From NCBI GenBank assembly GCA_014529385.2, contig CM043945.1, positions 94,060,612-94,124,611 on the forward strand: a stretch of DNA of 64,000 nt, written 5' to 3'. Below the pieces are notes generated by a model. It was not told where the DNA came from and searched no databases. It saw only the letters and a program-made list of their open reading frames with translations. The stretch comes from Adiantum capillus-veneris (Eukaryota; Streptophyta; Polypodiopsida; Polypodiales; Pteridaceae). The translations under genes and the position numbers were made by a program. Of the stretch, positions 10,733 to 22,513 are shown one piece after another (position 1 is the first letter of the stretch; the number at the start of each line of letters is the position of its first letter).

Positions 10733-12393
10733 AAAATGCTCAACAGAGCATAAGTATATTGTCCACCCGGATCAAAGGGCCATACAACATAAGCACAGAA
10801 TTCAGGAAGAAACACCAGCCATATCAACTCTCCCACTCTCAATATCAAAGCATAAACCATATGTAGAATCCAAATCCTCATTGAGCATAATGTACTCTCA
10901 ATTGATACCACATAGAGAGACTCTTTCATTACTATAGCATGCAATGAAGCCTTCAACATCTCATCCAAAATGGCTTCAATATATACCTCAGCCATTTTCA
11001 AATCCTCATGGGTATACATATCATTCTCCCCACTCTTCATTAACCATTCATCCAATTCAACTATACCATGTTTGATAGGTAACACATCTTCTACACATAG
11101 CTTCCTATCCTCAGCATAAAGATCAAGCAAAGAAGCAACAACCATTTCATCATTAGGCATCCATAATACATATTTATGGATTTTCACATCCTCAAAAACC
11201 TCCAAATTCTCCTTCTTGATCAAGGCATGGCTACATACATCATCATAGATGCAAGCATGAGAGACCTCATGGAAAATCTCATCACTAGCAACGCCCACAA
11301 CATGCTCAATAGCATCATCATTTCTAGGAAAGAACTCAACAATATCATGAATTTGAGAGAGATCTTCATTCACATCATTCACTTCCATATGAGTATCCTC
11401 ATTGACCTATAAATCATTCTCAACGACTTCACATAACGGAGAGGGATACTCAACATCCACTTTTGCATCACACACATGCTCATCTTTCACATTGGACACA
11501 TAAACAATGTCATCTAGAGCTTGATTCTCTTCATGATCATTCTTTAAGACTTCACTAATTACATCCTTTTCCTTCTCATTAACTTTCACATTGGTAGAAA
11601 CATCACCTTTGGCATGTAAAGCACCATTAAGTGGCATAAACAACCAAGATGGCATGGTGGGTACATTCATCTTAGCATCTTTCTCCTCATTATATGATTT
11701 TTCCTCTTTCCCAAGAGAACCATCATGATACAATGTTACATTAGAGGCACTCTTTTTACCTACATCAATGCATAGAGAAACCTTCGGCTCCATATCACCC
11801 TGCAATCCAAGCTCTTGCATTCTCTCTAACTTCCATTCCTTATGCTTTGAAATCTTTACTGCATCCTCAAATGTAAGGGGCCTTTTAAGCTCAACCTTTA
11901 ACTTCAAATCAGCCCTCAAACTTTGCACAAACATATACTTCTTAATCATAAGAGGAGGAAAATCACTGCTCAAAGAAACACACCATCTTCTCCACAAAGC
12001 ATTGAACTCCTTGACAAAGGCATCTACACTTTGACCATCACATTGCAGAAGTACTTCAATGGAGTGCCATACATCCGTTGGGTCCTCTACCTTCTTGAAA
12101 TTCTCAAGAAAATCCTTCTTTAATGCATCATAAGTCATCACCTGTGGAGCTTGAGATTATTTCAACCAAAACTCATACTCATCATACCATATCCTTGCAT
12201 CCTCTTTCAAGCAAAAAAACAAAATCTTCAGCATAAGCATCGGATCTTCCTTATTGGCAACCAAACACGCAAACTCCATCTTTTCAATGAATGCATCAGC
12301 ATCCTCACCAACATGGACATAGAACCTTGGAAAATCTGTCATCATAGCCCATCAAAGCTGTGAATTGAAGGTCACTTTAAGAAGATCCTCCAT
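10699..12393 (-). pseudogene. Gag-type ORF with a long acidic C-terminal extension
   Basis: One reading frame runs from ATG at 12393 to 10699 and is interrupted by three stops: TGA near 12352, TAA near 12157 and TAG near 11406. The N-terminal third is a retrotransposon gag domain: FPRFYVHVGEDADAFIEKME, then LKEDARIWYDE, DAFVKEFNALWRRW and LKVELKRPLTFEDAVKI. The remaining half is rich in Asp and Glu and low in complexity (11388-10800); it shows no enzyme motif and I do not recognise it. No zinc knuckle was seen. The three stops fit CGA, CAA and CAG after a C-to-T change. The ORF ends inside the 3' LTR. Confidence 0.75.
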
Positions 12394-12410
12394 GGTGGGA
12401 ACCAAAACAC

Positions 12411-13268
12411 TATTGGGAAACAAGCAAACTGGAACACCTCTATAGCGATGTCACCCAAGAGCGTTCAAATATCACTACAAGACAACAAAATATTTGAAAA
12501 TTTCTTTTGAAGCACCACAAGTCCAATAGGAGTAGACCCCTTGGGAATTTACCGGTTGTCGCCCACCCAAGAGACTATGTCACATAGGAGCAAAACCCTG
12601 CCAAAGCATGGACTTACAGCACACGCCGACCAATGCATATGAATACAAGGGCCTCCCCTTTCACAATTAAACATCACAAACCCACAATTTCAACATCATT
12701 TTCACAATTCATACATACATGCCCTCCAAATCTTTCTGCACACAATTTGCCACTAGGCTGCCATAGCCATAACCCTGCAGAGAACTAGTCGTAACCTGAA
12801 GAGCACAACTCCAATTGGGGCACTTTAGAGCTTGAAAAAAAGTTTGAAAAATGACTGGAGAGAAAGATGAAGATGAAAAAAATTGACTCCATACGCCTCC
12901 ATGAGCAAAATTGACGCGAACAGAAAGCTGTCCCAACACGACTACACGTAGAGAAGGCTAGTCGGGGCAAAAAACTGCATCCAAAAGCACCAAGGAGACA
13001 CAACGAGATAAAACCTGCAAATTTATGATGTTTGTCTGAACTTTTTTAATTTTGTGCATGAGTTTAAGTTATATATAAGTCTCCCTTCAAAAGTCTCACT
13101 CACGGGCACTTACAGTAGCCCGACAGTTGTCACTAGACTAGCGACTTGTAGTGCATGTACATGTGCTTGTTAAAGCAAGCTAAAAATCTCACCAAACCAA
13201 ATCCCACATACCCTTTTGACATCGGATGTCATGTCCATATATAAAAATTTACAAAAAATGGGGTGTCA
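12411..13268 (-). repeat. 5' LTR of the gag-only element
   Basis: Partner of 9875-10732. Its inner terminus has TA where the other copy has TG (12411-12412). The sequence just inside (TGGTTCCCACC on the minus strand, about 12394-12404) begins with TGG and could be a primer-binding site, but I could not assign a tRNA. The gag ATG follows almost at once, an unusually short leader. Confidence 0.88.
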
Positions 13269-13400
13269 AAAATGCGTCCAACAACGTCTGTGCATTTTCA
13301 TTAGGCAATCCATGAAATTGTGGAAACTCGGGTCTGCCATGTTTGATTGCCACAAAAACACTTACATGTGACGTCGAAAACTCAAGGGCTATTGATGGAT
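13269..13400 (-). pseudogene. N-terminal gag fragment of the Tat-like element
   Basis: On the minus strand PEFPQFHGLPNENAQTLLDAF runs up to the LTR boundary and continues in sense into FIEKLEANF at 9874 on the other side of the inserted element. The gag-only element reads DAFIEKME at the same place, confirming the join. Sequence further upstream (13400-14100) gives no convincing continuation. Confidence 0.75.
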
Positions 13401-14110
13401 CGCTCCAAGTACATAATCCACCTCACACTGGGTAATCATGCCCCCAATGCTCAGCTTCACAAAACCTCACGACCCTCCAAAGGCTGCAATCCAATTATAC
13501 GACCGCCTCAAGTGGTGTCCATAATTTGCAGATACATAGGTGGTTGTTTATAAGGACCCATATCCCTTTTACATTCACTACCTATAGAATAGACATATTT
13601 CATAGGAATTGGAGCATATGAGCACTTTCTCCTCTATGGGGGCACCAAAACAATGCTAGCATGCAAACAAGAAGGAAAATGAGAACCCCTATAGCCTTGT
13701 ACACACCACATCGTTGGAGAGAAACACCACAAAGCTGCCGAAAACACCTACGTTGAACACGTGTAGAGTCGATCGGAAAATAGCCCTAACCCAAACCATG
13801 ATTAGAATTGATGAAAACCAACACCATAGAGATGAATCCTTTTTCGTGTAGACCTCCTATCCATATGCCTGATTCCAACACCAGATGAGAGAGCTACAAG
13901 CTTTCGAAGTTGGGGTATCTCTCAAAAGCTCCAAAAAAGCTAGTCTCTGTTAGGAAAAAGGGTGTGTAGGGAATTGCAACTATTAAAAGGGGACTTTTTT
14001 TAGCTCTTATCCCAAGGTATTTTCTCTCTCTTCTTAGCCGACATGGTTTCTCCTTGGGAACCTTTTGATTGGTCCAATTTTGGAAATTCCAATGTAAGTG
14101 CACTAACTTT
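13400..14110. other. No gene seen
   Basis: Presumably leader or 5' LTR of the Tat-like element, but no match to the 3' side could be found by eye. Short open frames here look random. Confidence 0.3.
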
Positions 14111-14820
14111 CTCATTGATTATTGTGGATTTAAAATTATGCTAATCAACTGTTAAAATTAGGTATATAAATTAATTGACCCACTTTGTGTGCCTAATTAG
14201 AATGATTTGGAATGAAATGGACAATCAATTTTGATTAATGAACCTTGTGCGTGTCATGATTATGCTTAATTATTGACCCAAGATTTAGGTATGTGAATAA
14301 GATTAAAGTTTATTTAGAGAGAAATTGACTTTGTGTAATCCAAAACAGGGAAATGTTTTCCACAAATCAATTGTGTGTGCACCCAAATTTTAGGGTGCGC
14401 ATAACGCAAAATTCAATGAATTGATTGTGTTTGAGTTTACAGATAACTTAGTTGACGTGTATGCAAGGAAATTTCAATTAATGGTAATGCCTAGTCGCCA
14501 ATGAAATTGGGCAAAAATTCAATGTGAGTGCCCACAGCAAGACCACTTGATTTCATAGTTCATGGTCAATTGAGACACCTAGATGCTTTTGGATTGTGAA
14601 ATGTGAAACAAATTTGTAATCAAACATTAGGAATAGACCTAGTTGAATTGTTAATTGAGACAAAATTGAACTTTTTTACCTAATTTTTGAGTGTGTGCAT
14701 TGCTTAATTGAGTAAAATTGGGTTCAAACTTTACGAGAATGATGTTTTTAAGCATGTATACATTCCATTATGCTTGATCAATTGAGACATTGATGCAATG
14801 CAATGATGCATTGGTTTTTT
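14110..14820 (+). repeat. Diverged fragment related to the interior of the coding-free LTR element at 22.5-30.2 kb
   Basis: Parts of 14340-14820 align with the reverse complement of about 27.9-28.5 kb. Shared strings include CCTAATTTTTG followed by GTGTGTGCA, AAGCATGTATA and TGCAATGCAATGA. Since that element reads on the minus strand, this fragment is a plus-strand copy. It is rich in AATTGA/TTAATT motifs and has no coding potential. Confidence 0.55.
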
Positions 14821-15124
14821 TTTCACATTAGGAAGAGAATAGGATCTAGGAGGGTCTCTTTATTAACAGAGTCAAACCTTTAGCACTAAGAAAGCGATCA
14901 AAGGCAAGATTTCAAATTCAAGGAAGCAAACTAGCTAGTTTATTTGAATTTCCTCCCAAAACGAAATTAAAAATCAAGCAGGTAAAACCATATCATATAA
15001 CACACCTATGGAAATGTCAAGAGATGGAGGTGCTGGAGCTATATATGGCTCACTCTTTGCATATGTAGCTTTTCCTCAATATGAATCAGAGTAATCTTTG
15101 GGAGAGTACATGGTATGCCCCTTG

Positions 15125-15248
<124 letters not shown>

Positions 15249-16079
15249 TCCCTACAGGTTGACATGGTATCAAAGTTGTAAATGATCAGGTAGCGATGCA
15301 ACTCATGGTAATGGAACAAACTATGTGCACACAATTCACCTGCAAGATTCAGAATTGCTTACAATTTTATTTTGAGGAGAGATTCTTGTTAATAGTGATT
15401 GTTTTGATTGGTGTTTGTTGCTGATCAATGCTATCAACTTTTCATTACTATTTTGTGTTTTGACATCCTCAACTTTAAATCAATTTATGACGGTCTTCTA
15501 CTTAAAATTTGGAAAATAAAAAAATGCAATGAAGTGTAGCTTGATTTCACTTTGGCGAAAACTCTTTTATTTTCTCATGTTTTTTGTAATTCGTAGTCCT
15601 AGGTTGCACATAACAAAGTTCATAGGAGGAAGTTATGTTATTTCTAATACAATTGAACTTGACACAAGTTTCGTCTTCGTGAAGCATTTGCTACCGCTTT
15701 CTATTTTAGCATCATATTCTCCAAAAAAAAAAGCATTTTAAAGTGCATAGTGCAGCCACCAATCTTGAGTCTCATGTATCTCTATTTTGAGGACTCCTTT
15801 CCTGTCGTTTTTAACTATCTCTATTTTGAGGACTCCTTTTTATTTTTGGCATCTCCTTTTGCCTGCCATGTTAGGCATTGTGTGTTTTCCTCTTTGAACT
15901 TCTGTTGAACATTCTTTTCTGGTCACTTTGGCAAAGTACGACATTGATACTTCTCAATTGACATCTCTTCTCTTGCGGACTTCATCATATATGGTGTGAA
16001 AATTTTTCTATCTTATCTTATATGTCTTTTCACAACCGGATATGGCTATGGCTATTCTCATCAATGGTTTTCTTTCTAG

Positions 16080-16440
16080 CCAACGGTCTATTCCTCCTTC
16101 TCAAGGCCAAGATTTTTCTAGCTGGAAATAAAAAATGATGTTAATTCTTGATGAATTTTTGGATGTTGTTTTTGGAAGTATGTATATCCATCTCAGCCTA
16201 TTGTTTCTTATTACTGAAGCTCTTATTTTTGAAGAGTGGCATCTTGCTTATATGGGTTAGCACTGACGTGTAGCTCGTCCATTGCTCTTATTGATTCTCT
16301 TTTGCCTGATGTATATGAAATTTCTACTTTCCATGACATATGGGAGTATCTTCTAGCAAAATTTCAGTAGAAGTCTGTCATAGAAATACTTGAGAGGTTT
16401 GCTTACAAAGTTACAATATGAAATTAATATTGCTATTGGG
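16080..16440 (+). pseudogene. Ty1/copia gag relic (UBN2/gag-polypeptide type)
   Basis: Across three frames the sequence reads GQDFSSWK (about 16109), then a region ending in EEWHLAY, then IALIDSLLPDVYE and DIWEYLLAKFQ (about 16280-16370). These fit the W-K, E-W and A...I...L / IW..L..F pattern of copia gag domains. A TAG follows the last motif directly. It lies 0.8 kb after a primer-site-like sequence at 15265, the right distance for a gag start. Heavily decayed; assignment by pattern only. Confidence 0.5.
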
Positions 16441-16723
16441 GATGAGCAGAGCTGAGCATTTGAGTAGGTCTGAACTGTGATGGTCTCAGCGAGGCCAAGA
16501 TGATTCAAGAATTTTGATGAATGTGGAGTTCTTGGGAAAGAAGGCGAGGAAGTTGGGTGCCAGGAGGCTTAGGGCACACGTTTTATGTATTGAAGCAACC
16601 ACAATGAGCTCATTTATAATTGCAATAAGAAGTTGGCCTTAAATAATTGTCTCACCTCTTTAAGCATGCAGAGACGGTGTCTCACCTCGTCACTCACAGC
16701 TGCCTAATATACTTCATCAGTGC

Positions 16724-16801
16724 TGTAAGATTCTTCTTGAGCTTCAACAACATCTGATGGTCGTAAGATTTTTCTTGAGCTTCAACAACATCCGGTGGTT
16801 G
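16724..16801 (+). repeat. 39-bp tandem duplication
   Basis: GTAAGATT(C/T)TTCTTGAGC... begins at 16724 and again at 16763. Two copies with a few mismatches. Confidence 0.85.
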
Positions 16802-17517
16802 TGTTTGTATCATGGATGTCACCCTTTCCTCTCATTTTTCCCCCTTCCTCCTCCTTGCCTTTAGTAAAAATCCCTCCTGACCTCAGTCAACAACTTGCAT
16901 AAACTAGTTTGCAGCGGTGCAGACTGGTTTTGAGAGGTTTTAGTAGGAAGCATCGGTTGTGGCTGGTGATGAAGCCTAGCATAGGAAAGGCATGGGATTT
17001 TGTGGCTGATGATGAAGCCTAGTTGAACATCCGTGTTCAGCGTCACCCATCTTAGCCTCACCTCCACATCTTGATTCTTGAATGGTAGAATGCATGCTGG
17101 TTGAAGTCAAACGGCTGAAATTCTAACTTATACTCACAATAATCCTTCACAAAAGAAACCCTTTTACGTGCTAAACTTAACCAAAATTGCACGAGTTGAC
17201 ACACTATGTCGTACTAAGATGAATCATTTGAAAGAGTCAAGGCACCATGATTTTCAAAGAATGTAAAGCGTGACGTGAATTATCCTCCCTCATAGCTACC
17301 CATCATTGCGTTCTCCACCCTCTCTCACCATGTGCACCACCCTCACAACCTAAAAAACTCTCCCCTCTGTTGCATTAAGCCCTTACATCAGTACTTGAAT
17401 ACCATTCAAATTTCTCTTTGTGGCCTTAGTGAAACATGCTTTCATACCATGTGAATTCCTAGGAGGTTGTCCTTTATCACAAAATGAGGTCGTCCTCAGT
17501 CACAAAATGGAAATAAG

Positions 17518-17570
<53 letters not shown>

Positions 17571-18900
17571 CACAGAGATAAGTGGTAGTTGGTTATGATT
17601 TATTGCTTCAGCTACATAGGGGTTGTTTGAATAGAATGCAAGAAGGTGTGATACAAAGGGATGCTTACATCGTTTGGTATCACAAGGCATGAGGCTAGGT
17701 TTATATATTTATTGTTGCAGTGTAGACAAAGTAGGTAGCACCAACTCTGTTTTTCTGATGCTGGTGAAGGTTGCTAGTATTTAGCGGTGAAGGCTACCTT
17801 CTGCACTAGGTCAAAAGACATGGCGGTCAATGTGGGGGGTAGTTCAACCATCCACCCAAACAATGGCTCCTTCCAAGTGTGTCGATTTTTAGCCAGCCCC
17901 ATGGGAGTAGCAATTTGCACTTACAATCCATTCAGAGGAACTTTTGGCAAGCCTATGGGAAGGCACTATTGCCTATCTCAGTTGAGTGGAGGTGGCACTA
18001 ATGGATACAACTAGTAGTGGTGCCTGTGGAAATATGTCCACGTGGCTAGGCGACCCTTTATTTCTAAGCGGACATTCTCATGGGGACATGGATTTTCATA
18101 CGTGTATGGAAGGGTCTTGTAAAGTTGACGAGCTAGAAAAAATTAAGCCAAGGCAGATGAAGAGGTTTGATGAGAGACAGAGTGATGGATAGACACAAAG
18201 TGAGATGGGACAGAAGCATTGAGAGATGGGGGAGAATTTCTTTTGAGATGCCACCACAATGTGGTAACTCAAACATGAATAGTATGGGGAAACAAATTGA
18301 TGGGCTTAGCTCTTCTGCAAACACTCTCTTTGGAGAAGAATAATTTTTTGGTTTTCTTGGTACCATTGCTCCATGAGTTTCAAGTGCAACAAATCCTAGA
18401 AACTCGTTAAAAAACCAAAGGGCATTACATGTCGTTCTTGAGAATATCAAAACTCAAGTGTAAGAGTTGATATCCCTACCTGCATAGTGTTCTTTTCACT
18501 CATCAACTGGATGTTTGCTAATAGCCTCATGTTTTCAAGATGTCTACAATGGGCTGTGGAAGTGTGGTGGACTTGGTTAACAATATTTTCCTAGAAAAAA
18601 CATGAAAGATCTATGGGTGAATTTTGAGCATGTGCATCAAGTGGAAGGATGGCCAACTATGTAAGCTATGTACTTGTGTGACGTGGGATTTTGTTATGAC
18701 CTCTACATGTAAGGAGGTTTGAGGTTTTAAAAGCTCTTTTTCTTGTGGTAATTTTAGATGTACAGCCCTTTCGTGTTGAGGTGCTAGTCAAATACAACAT
18801 GCCATGATTATTTTCTTCAATACATCAATTTATCAAGGATGATTCTCATATTTGCTTGCAAATTGGCTTCGCTCAGTTTTCTTTGCTCATTGATTAGAAA
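16802..18900. other. No recognised gene; one AC/AG microsatellite
   Basis: Short open frames at 17787-18192 and on the reverse strand at 18133-18450 carry no recognisable motif and are probably chance. 17518-17567 is (AC)n joined to (AG)n. Confidence 0.4.
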
Positions 18901-20170
18901 GCCCCGTTGTAGGAAATTCTTGACTACTCAAAAGTTGTTCTAATGGTTTGTAGCAATGATGGGATGGTTTGTGGCACTAGAAAATTTCTTTGTAGGAAAC
19001 CTTTTCTAGTTTGTAACACTGTAGTGGTATTTTCTAGTAGTGACTATTTGGCTTCTGAGTTATCTTATAGTTTCTAGCAGAGCTAAACTAGTTTTCATGA
19101 CTAGCTTCTAGCATTTTTGGTTTTTAGCAAGGTTGGATTGTTTGCTTTGCATGACTATATAAGTCATGGCTTCCTATTTGACTGGTTTTTTGCAATTGTA
19201 GATTGGCTTATGGTAGTGCTAGACTAGTTTTCCTCTGCTATAATGATTTGAAGCATTTCAAAATTTATATCGGAAAGTTTTACCGTTTTCTAACATTGCA
19301 TGAGTGTTTTTTAAGTGCTTGACTTGTTTCTAGCACTGAGTAGGTGGTCTAGTAATGATTGACAGGTTTGTAGCTGTGACTATAGGGTTTCTAGTAGTAG
19401 ATCCCAATCACCAATCCTTGGGAGGTTTCTATCAGTGATTTAGTGGTTGAACTATCTGGTTTCTAGCACTAAGTTGGTATTTTTCAGTATTGCTTGATAG
19501 GTTTGTAGTTTGCAACAAGTTTCTAGCATGGCCTAGGTGATTTCTAGTAGTGTGTGGCTATTTTGTACTACTTGATAAGTTTCTAGCTGTGACTATGTGG
19601 TTTGTAGCTAGTTTCTACCTAGGTAGGTGTTTTCTAGTACTCCTTGATAGGTTTGTTGAAAGTATTGAGAGGGTGCTTTTTAGAAGTATGTGGCTAGTTT
19701 GTATTTCTTGTTGACAAGTTTCTATCTATGACTATGTGGTTTGTTGCATTGACTAGGTGTTTTCTAGTAATCCTTGACAGGTTTGTAGAAATCACTGGGT
19801 AGGTGCTTTCTAGTGTGCATGGCTGGTTTGTACTGCATGTTGACAGGTTTCTAGATGTGACAATACGGTTTGTTGCACTGAGTAGGTGTTTGGTAGCTCT
19901 ATGACAAGGTGGTTTCTAACATTGTGACATGTGTCTCTAGCTTTGACTAGGTGGTTTCAAGTAGCAATTAAATGGTTATCAATAGTTCTTGGGAGGTTTG
20001 TAGCGATAGATTCATTCTTTTTTATCACTGCTTGGGAGATTTCTAACAGTTTTTGCAAGGTTTCTAGCAACTCTGCTTCGGTGGTTTGTAGCACTGATGT
20101 GCTTTAGTGATTGGACTACTTGGTTTCTAGCGTTGAGTAGGTGTTTTTAAGTAATCCTTGATAGGTTTGT
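18900..20170 (+). repeat. Degenerate minisatellite based on GGTTTCTAGCA / TAGGTGTTTTCTAGTA
   Basis: The words TTTCTAGCA, GGTTTGTAGC, TTGACAGGTTTG and TTTTCTAGTA recur dozens of times in similar order with variable spacing (about 20-50 bases). There is no open frame and no transposon motif. It looks like an old tandem array that has mutated heavily. Confidence 0.75.
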
Positions 20171-21234
20171 GACACTTCACCAACATTTAATCATTGTGGT
20201 ATTTTTTAGGTGGAGTTGTTTGAAAGGTTCAAGGCTTCATATCCAAATGTTCAAATTCAACAACAATGTTTTGACTATTTCAAGCCATATTTTTGTGCGA
20301 GCTAAAGGAGCGTACTACATGTTGCTACATTGTGCATGTGCAAATGACCTATTTAAGGGAAGCAATAATCACATGTGACAAAAGTGTTTTGGACTACATG
20401 GAGTTGCATGTGATTGCACATGCTCAATGTGCCCATAATTTACACACTACTTCTTACAATGCTTCTTAACATGCATACAAGAGTACTATAGCTTTATGTG
20501 AGTGTGTTTTTTGTTTAAAGACTGCATATACAACTCTTCACAAGTACAATTGTTTCATGGGTAGTTGTGTTGAAATCAACACCAAAAAATTTTCTTATGT
20601 CCAATAGGGGTACGAACTGGGGAAAACTCGTAAAACAAACGGAATCTTTGTTGGTGCCATCAGGTGTCACACGAGGTGAGGGACAAAAAAGCAAGGGAAG
20701 GCAGGAGTCCAATGACGATAAGGAATGCACACAGGGGAGGTAGGTGATGCAGGAGGTATCAAAGCAAGAACAAGGGAAAGAGGTGACCATGCATGAACTA
20801 CATTCTATGGGAGTTTTTTTGTAATGTGTGGGTTACTTCCATGACAAGCACGCATGGATGGTGGGTTGGTTAGGGGAACTGTCTAGAGTGTAGATTGTTC
20901 ACTTGGTGCGAGTTTGACCCTTCCTTAGAGTCAAAGAGCCCTATGTTCCAAGGTTGGGAGTAGGAGATTTAGAGGAATCTCTTGATTGAATGAATAAAAT
21001 AAAAAATAGAGCTTGTCAAGAATGATGTGCAAGTGTCCGTCAAAGGTTTTGAAGATGTCAAATAGTGGGTGATGTTAACAACATTACTTATAGCAATCAA
21101 AAATGGAGAAGAAAAAAAAGGATATTTTGCACAAGAAACTACCCTGCAATGAGCTTCTCCATATGTTTCATATGCACCTTCAAAAATACAAAAAACACAA
21201 TTTCATTTGTAGATGGCAAGCTGAATAATTTAAG

Positions 21235-22130
21235 GAGTATCTTTAATAATTTCCACCCGATACAACTATTTCCATCTTTGACTTTGCCAAGAATTACACT
21301 TTTATATAGAAAAATGAAATCCAATCTATGCATTGGCATTCCTTCCAAGTCACAATTTTGGTGCATATAAACCACTTCAAGAAGGTAAATGGTGCAACTG
21401 ATGAAAACGTTTGTTCAGACAAAGCAAAATCCCAATTCAAGGCAAAGCGATCATTTTACTTTGTTGCATGATACAAAACGTTCACATGTATTGAAATGCT
21501 ATGGAACTTCTTTTGTTTACGTCATGGCAAGGGAGAACATGATGGAGTAGGTGCAGTTAGTAAGAGATGGTATACCTATGAACTGTGCAAGAGATGTTGT
21601 GGCCTTTTTAAGGCTCAAGTAATCAGGATTGTGAAATTATTCCTCAATCTCACTCCATTCATAGTGTTAACAAATATAATTCTCACAATGCCCGGGCGCT
21701 TAGGTCTAGGTGGCTGGCATACTTCTACACTTGGTACTTGTTGGGGGCTTGGAGAAGATGCACAAACAAGGCTTATGTAGGAAGCTAGATGTATCACATT
21801 ATTTTCCCCATTGATGCATTTGGTAGTGATGATGAAGAGGATGTTGATGAGCCCTTGTTCATAGGCCATCATGATGCTTTCAGTGATGCTCTCACAGTTA
21901 GAGGCAACTTTGCACTCAATATAGAACTAGCAGAGTTTTACGTTCTCAAGTGCATTGAGCCAAAGAAGAGGGGCAAAAGGCACATGAAAGATGGATGGGG
22001 AATTACTTTTGATAAGGGTCCTATTTTGTAATGGGGATGTTCTATGGAGCTGATGACAATAACATACACCCTCCTCTAGCAAAATCCACTTGCTCATTTG
22101 TCCTCACATCTTGTGAGAGCCATCATTGAT
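21235..22130 (+). pseudogene. DDE-like transposase relic (unnamed family with DFAxNY and HGKGEHDGVGA motifs)
   Basis: One frame from about 21235 to 21780, with two stops, reads FDFAKNYTF (Asp codon at 21280), EIQSMHWHSFQVTI, VCSDKAKSQFK (Asp at 21418), KRSFYFVA and FFCLRHGKGEHDGVGAV (21511-21561). After a shift, 21789-22030 reads an acidic patch (SDDEEDVDEP) and FYVLKCIEPKKR. I recall this motif set from uncharacterised transposon-derived proteins in plants and animals; the two Asp and a nearby Glu/His could form a DDE-type site, but the superfamily is not named here. It is truncated at the 5' side and runs into LTR-associated repeat sequence at about 22090. A relative of its N-terminal half may be at 54.7-56.0 kb. 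Confidence 0.5.
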
Positions 22131-22246
22131 GAGGGTAGCATATACGAGGTGTATCCATTAGAAAGGATCCTCTATTGGGGTGTCCATGGTAGATTCTTCA
22201 TTGAATTGGTCTCACTATTTATGTCCACTATGAGTTGCATAGAGGG
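22090..22246 (+). repeat. Sequence preceding an LTR, shared with 63855-64000 (reverse)
   Basis: Matches the reverse complement of 63855-64000, including GGTGTCCATGGTAG and CTATTTATGTCCACTATGAG. Both copies lie directly before TGTTAGA, so this is probably the end of an element interior next to its 3' LTR. Confidence 0.75.
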
Positions 22247-22426
22247 TGTTAGATCTTTGTCATCTCAAGTGGGCTACCCAATGTGATCCCACTATTTAGT
22301 TTGGCCTTTAGGTATTTATTTCAATTATTTGGGTAGGGAAATTTATTGAGGTTGATATAAAATAAACCCTCAAACCCCATTGTATTACATCAATTATTCA
22401 TTGCCAAGGTTGATTGGTTCAAGAGA

Positions 22427-22492
<66 letters not shown>

Positions 22493-22513
22493 CCAGTATT
22501 CACTAGACACACT
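22247..22513 (+). repeat. Copia-type LTR copy with embedded (CT)n, interrupted by the element at 22514
   Basis: Starts TGTTAGA and shares CCAATGTGATCCCA, TATTTAGTTTGGC and TCATTGCCAAGGTTGATTGG with the LTRs at 40303 and 63854 (reverse). The (CT)n tract is 22430-22487. The usual end of the LTR is not seen; the sequence runs into the next element. Confidence 0.7.

Larger units (their letters stand above)
9875..13268 (-). mobile_element. Non-autonomous gag-only LTR retrotransposon (TR-GAG type), 3.39 kb, nested in gag of the Tat-like element
   Basis: Two direct repeats of 858 bp (9875-10732 and 12411-13268) flank a 1.68-kb interior. The interior contains only a long gag-type ORF and no protease, RT or integrase. 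On the minus strand the LTRs start TGACACCCC and end GTTTCCCAA(C/T)A. The host gag reading stops at ...LLDAF on the right side and resumes at FIEKLEANF on the left, so the insertion point is within one gene. C(A/G)TTT on both sides is a possible decayed 5-bp target duplication. Mobilisation would have needed proteins from another Ty3 element. Confidence 0.85.

Noticed and set aside
16050-16440. Considered as a functional gag gene
   Set aside because: Readable only across three frames with stops; a relic.
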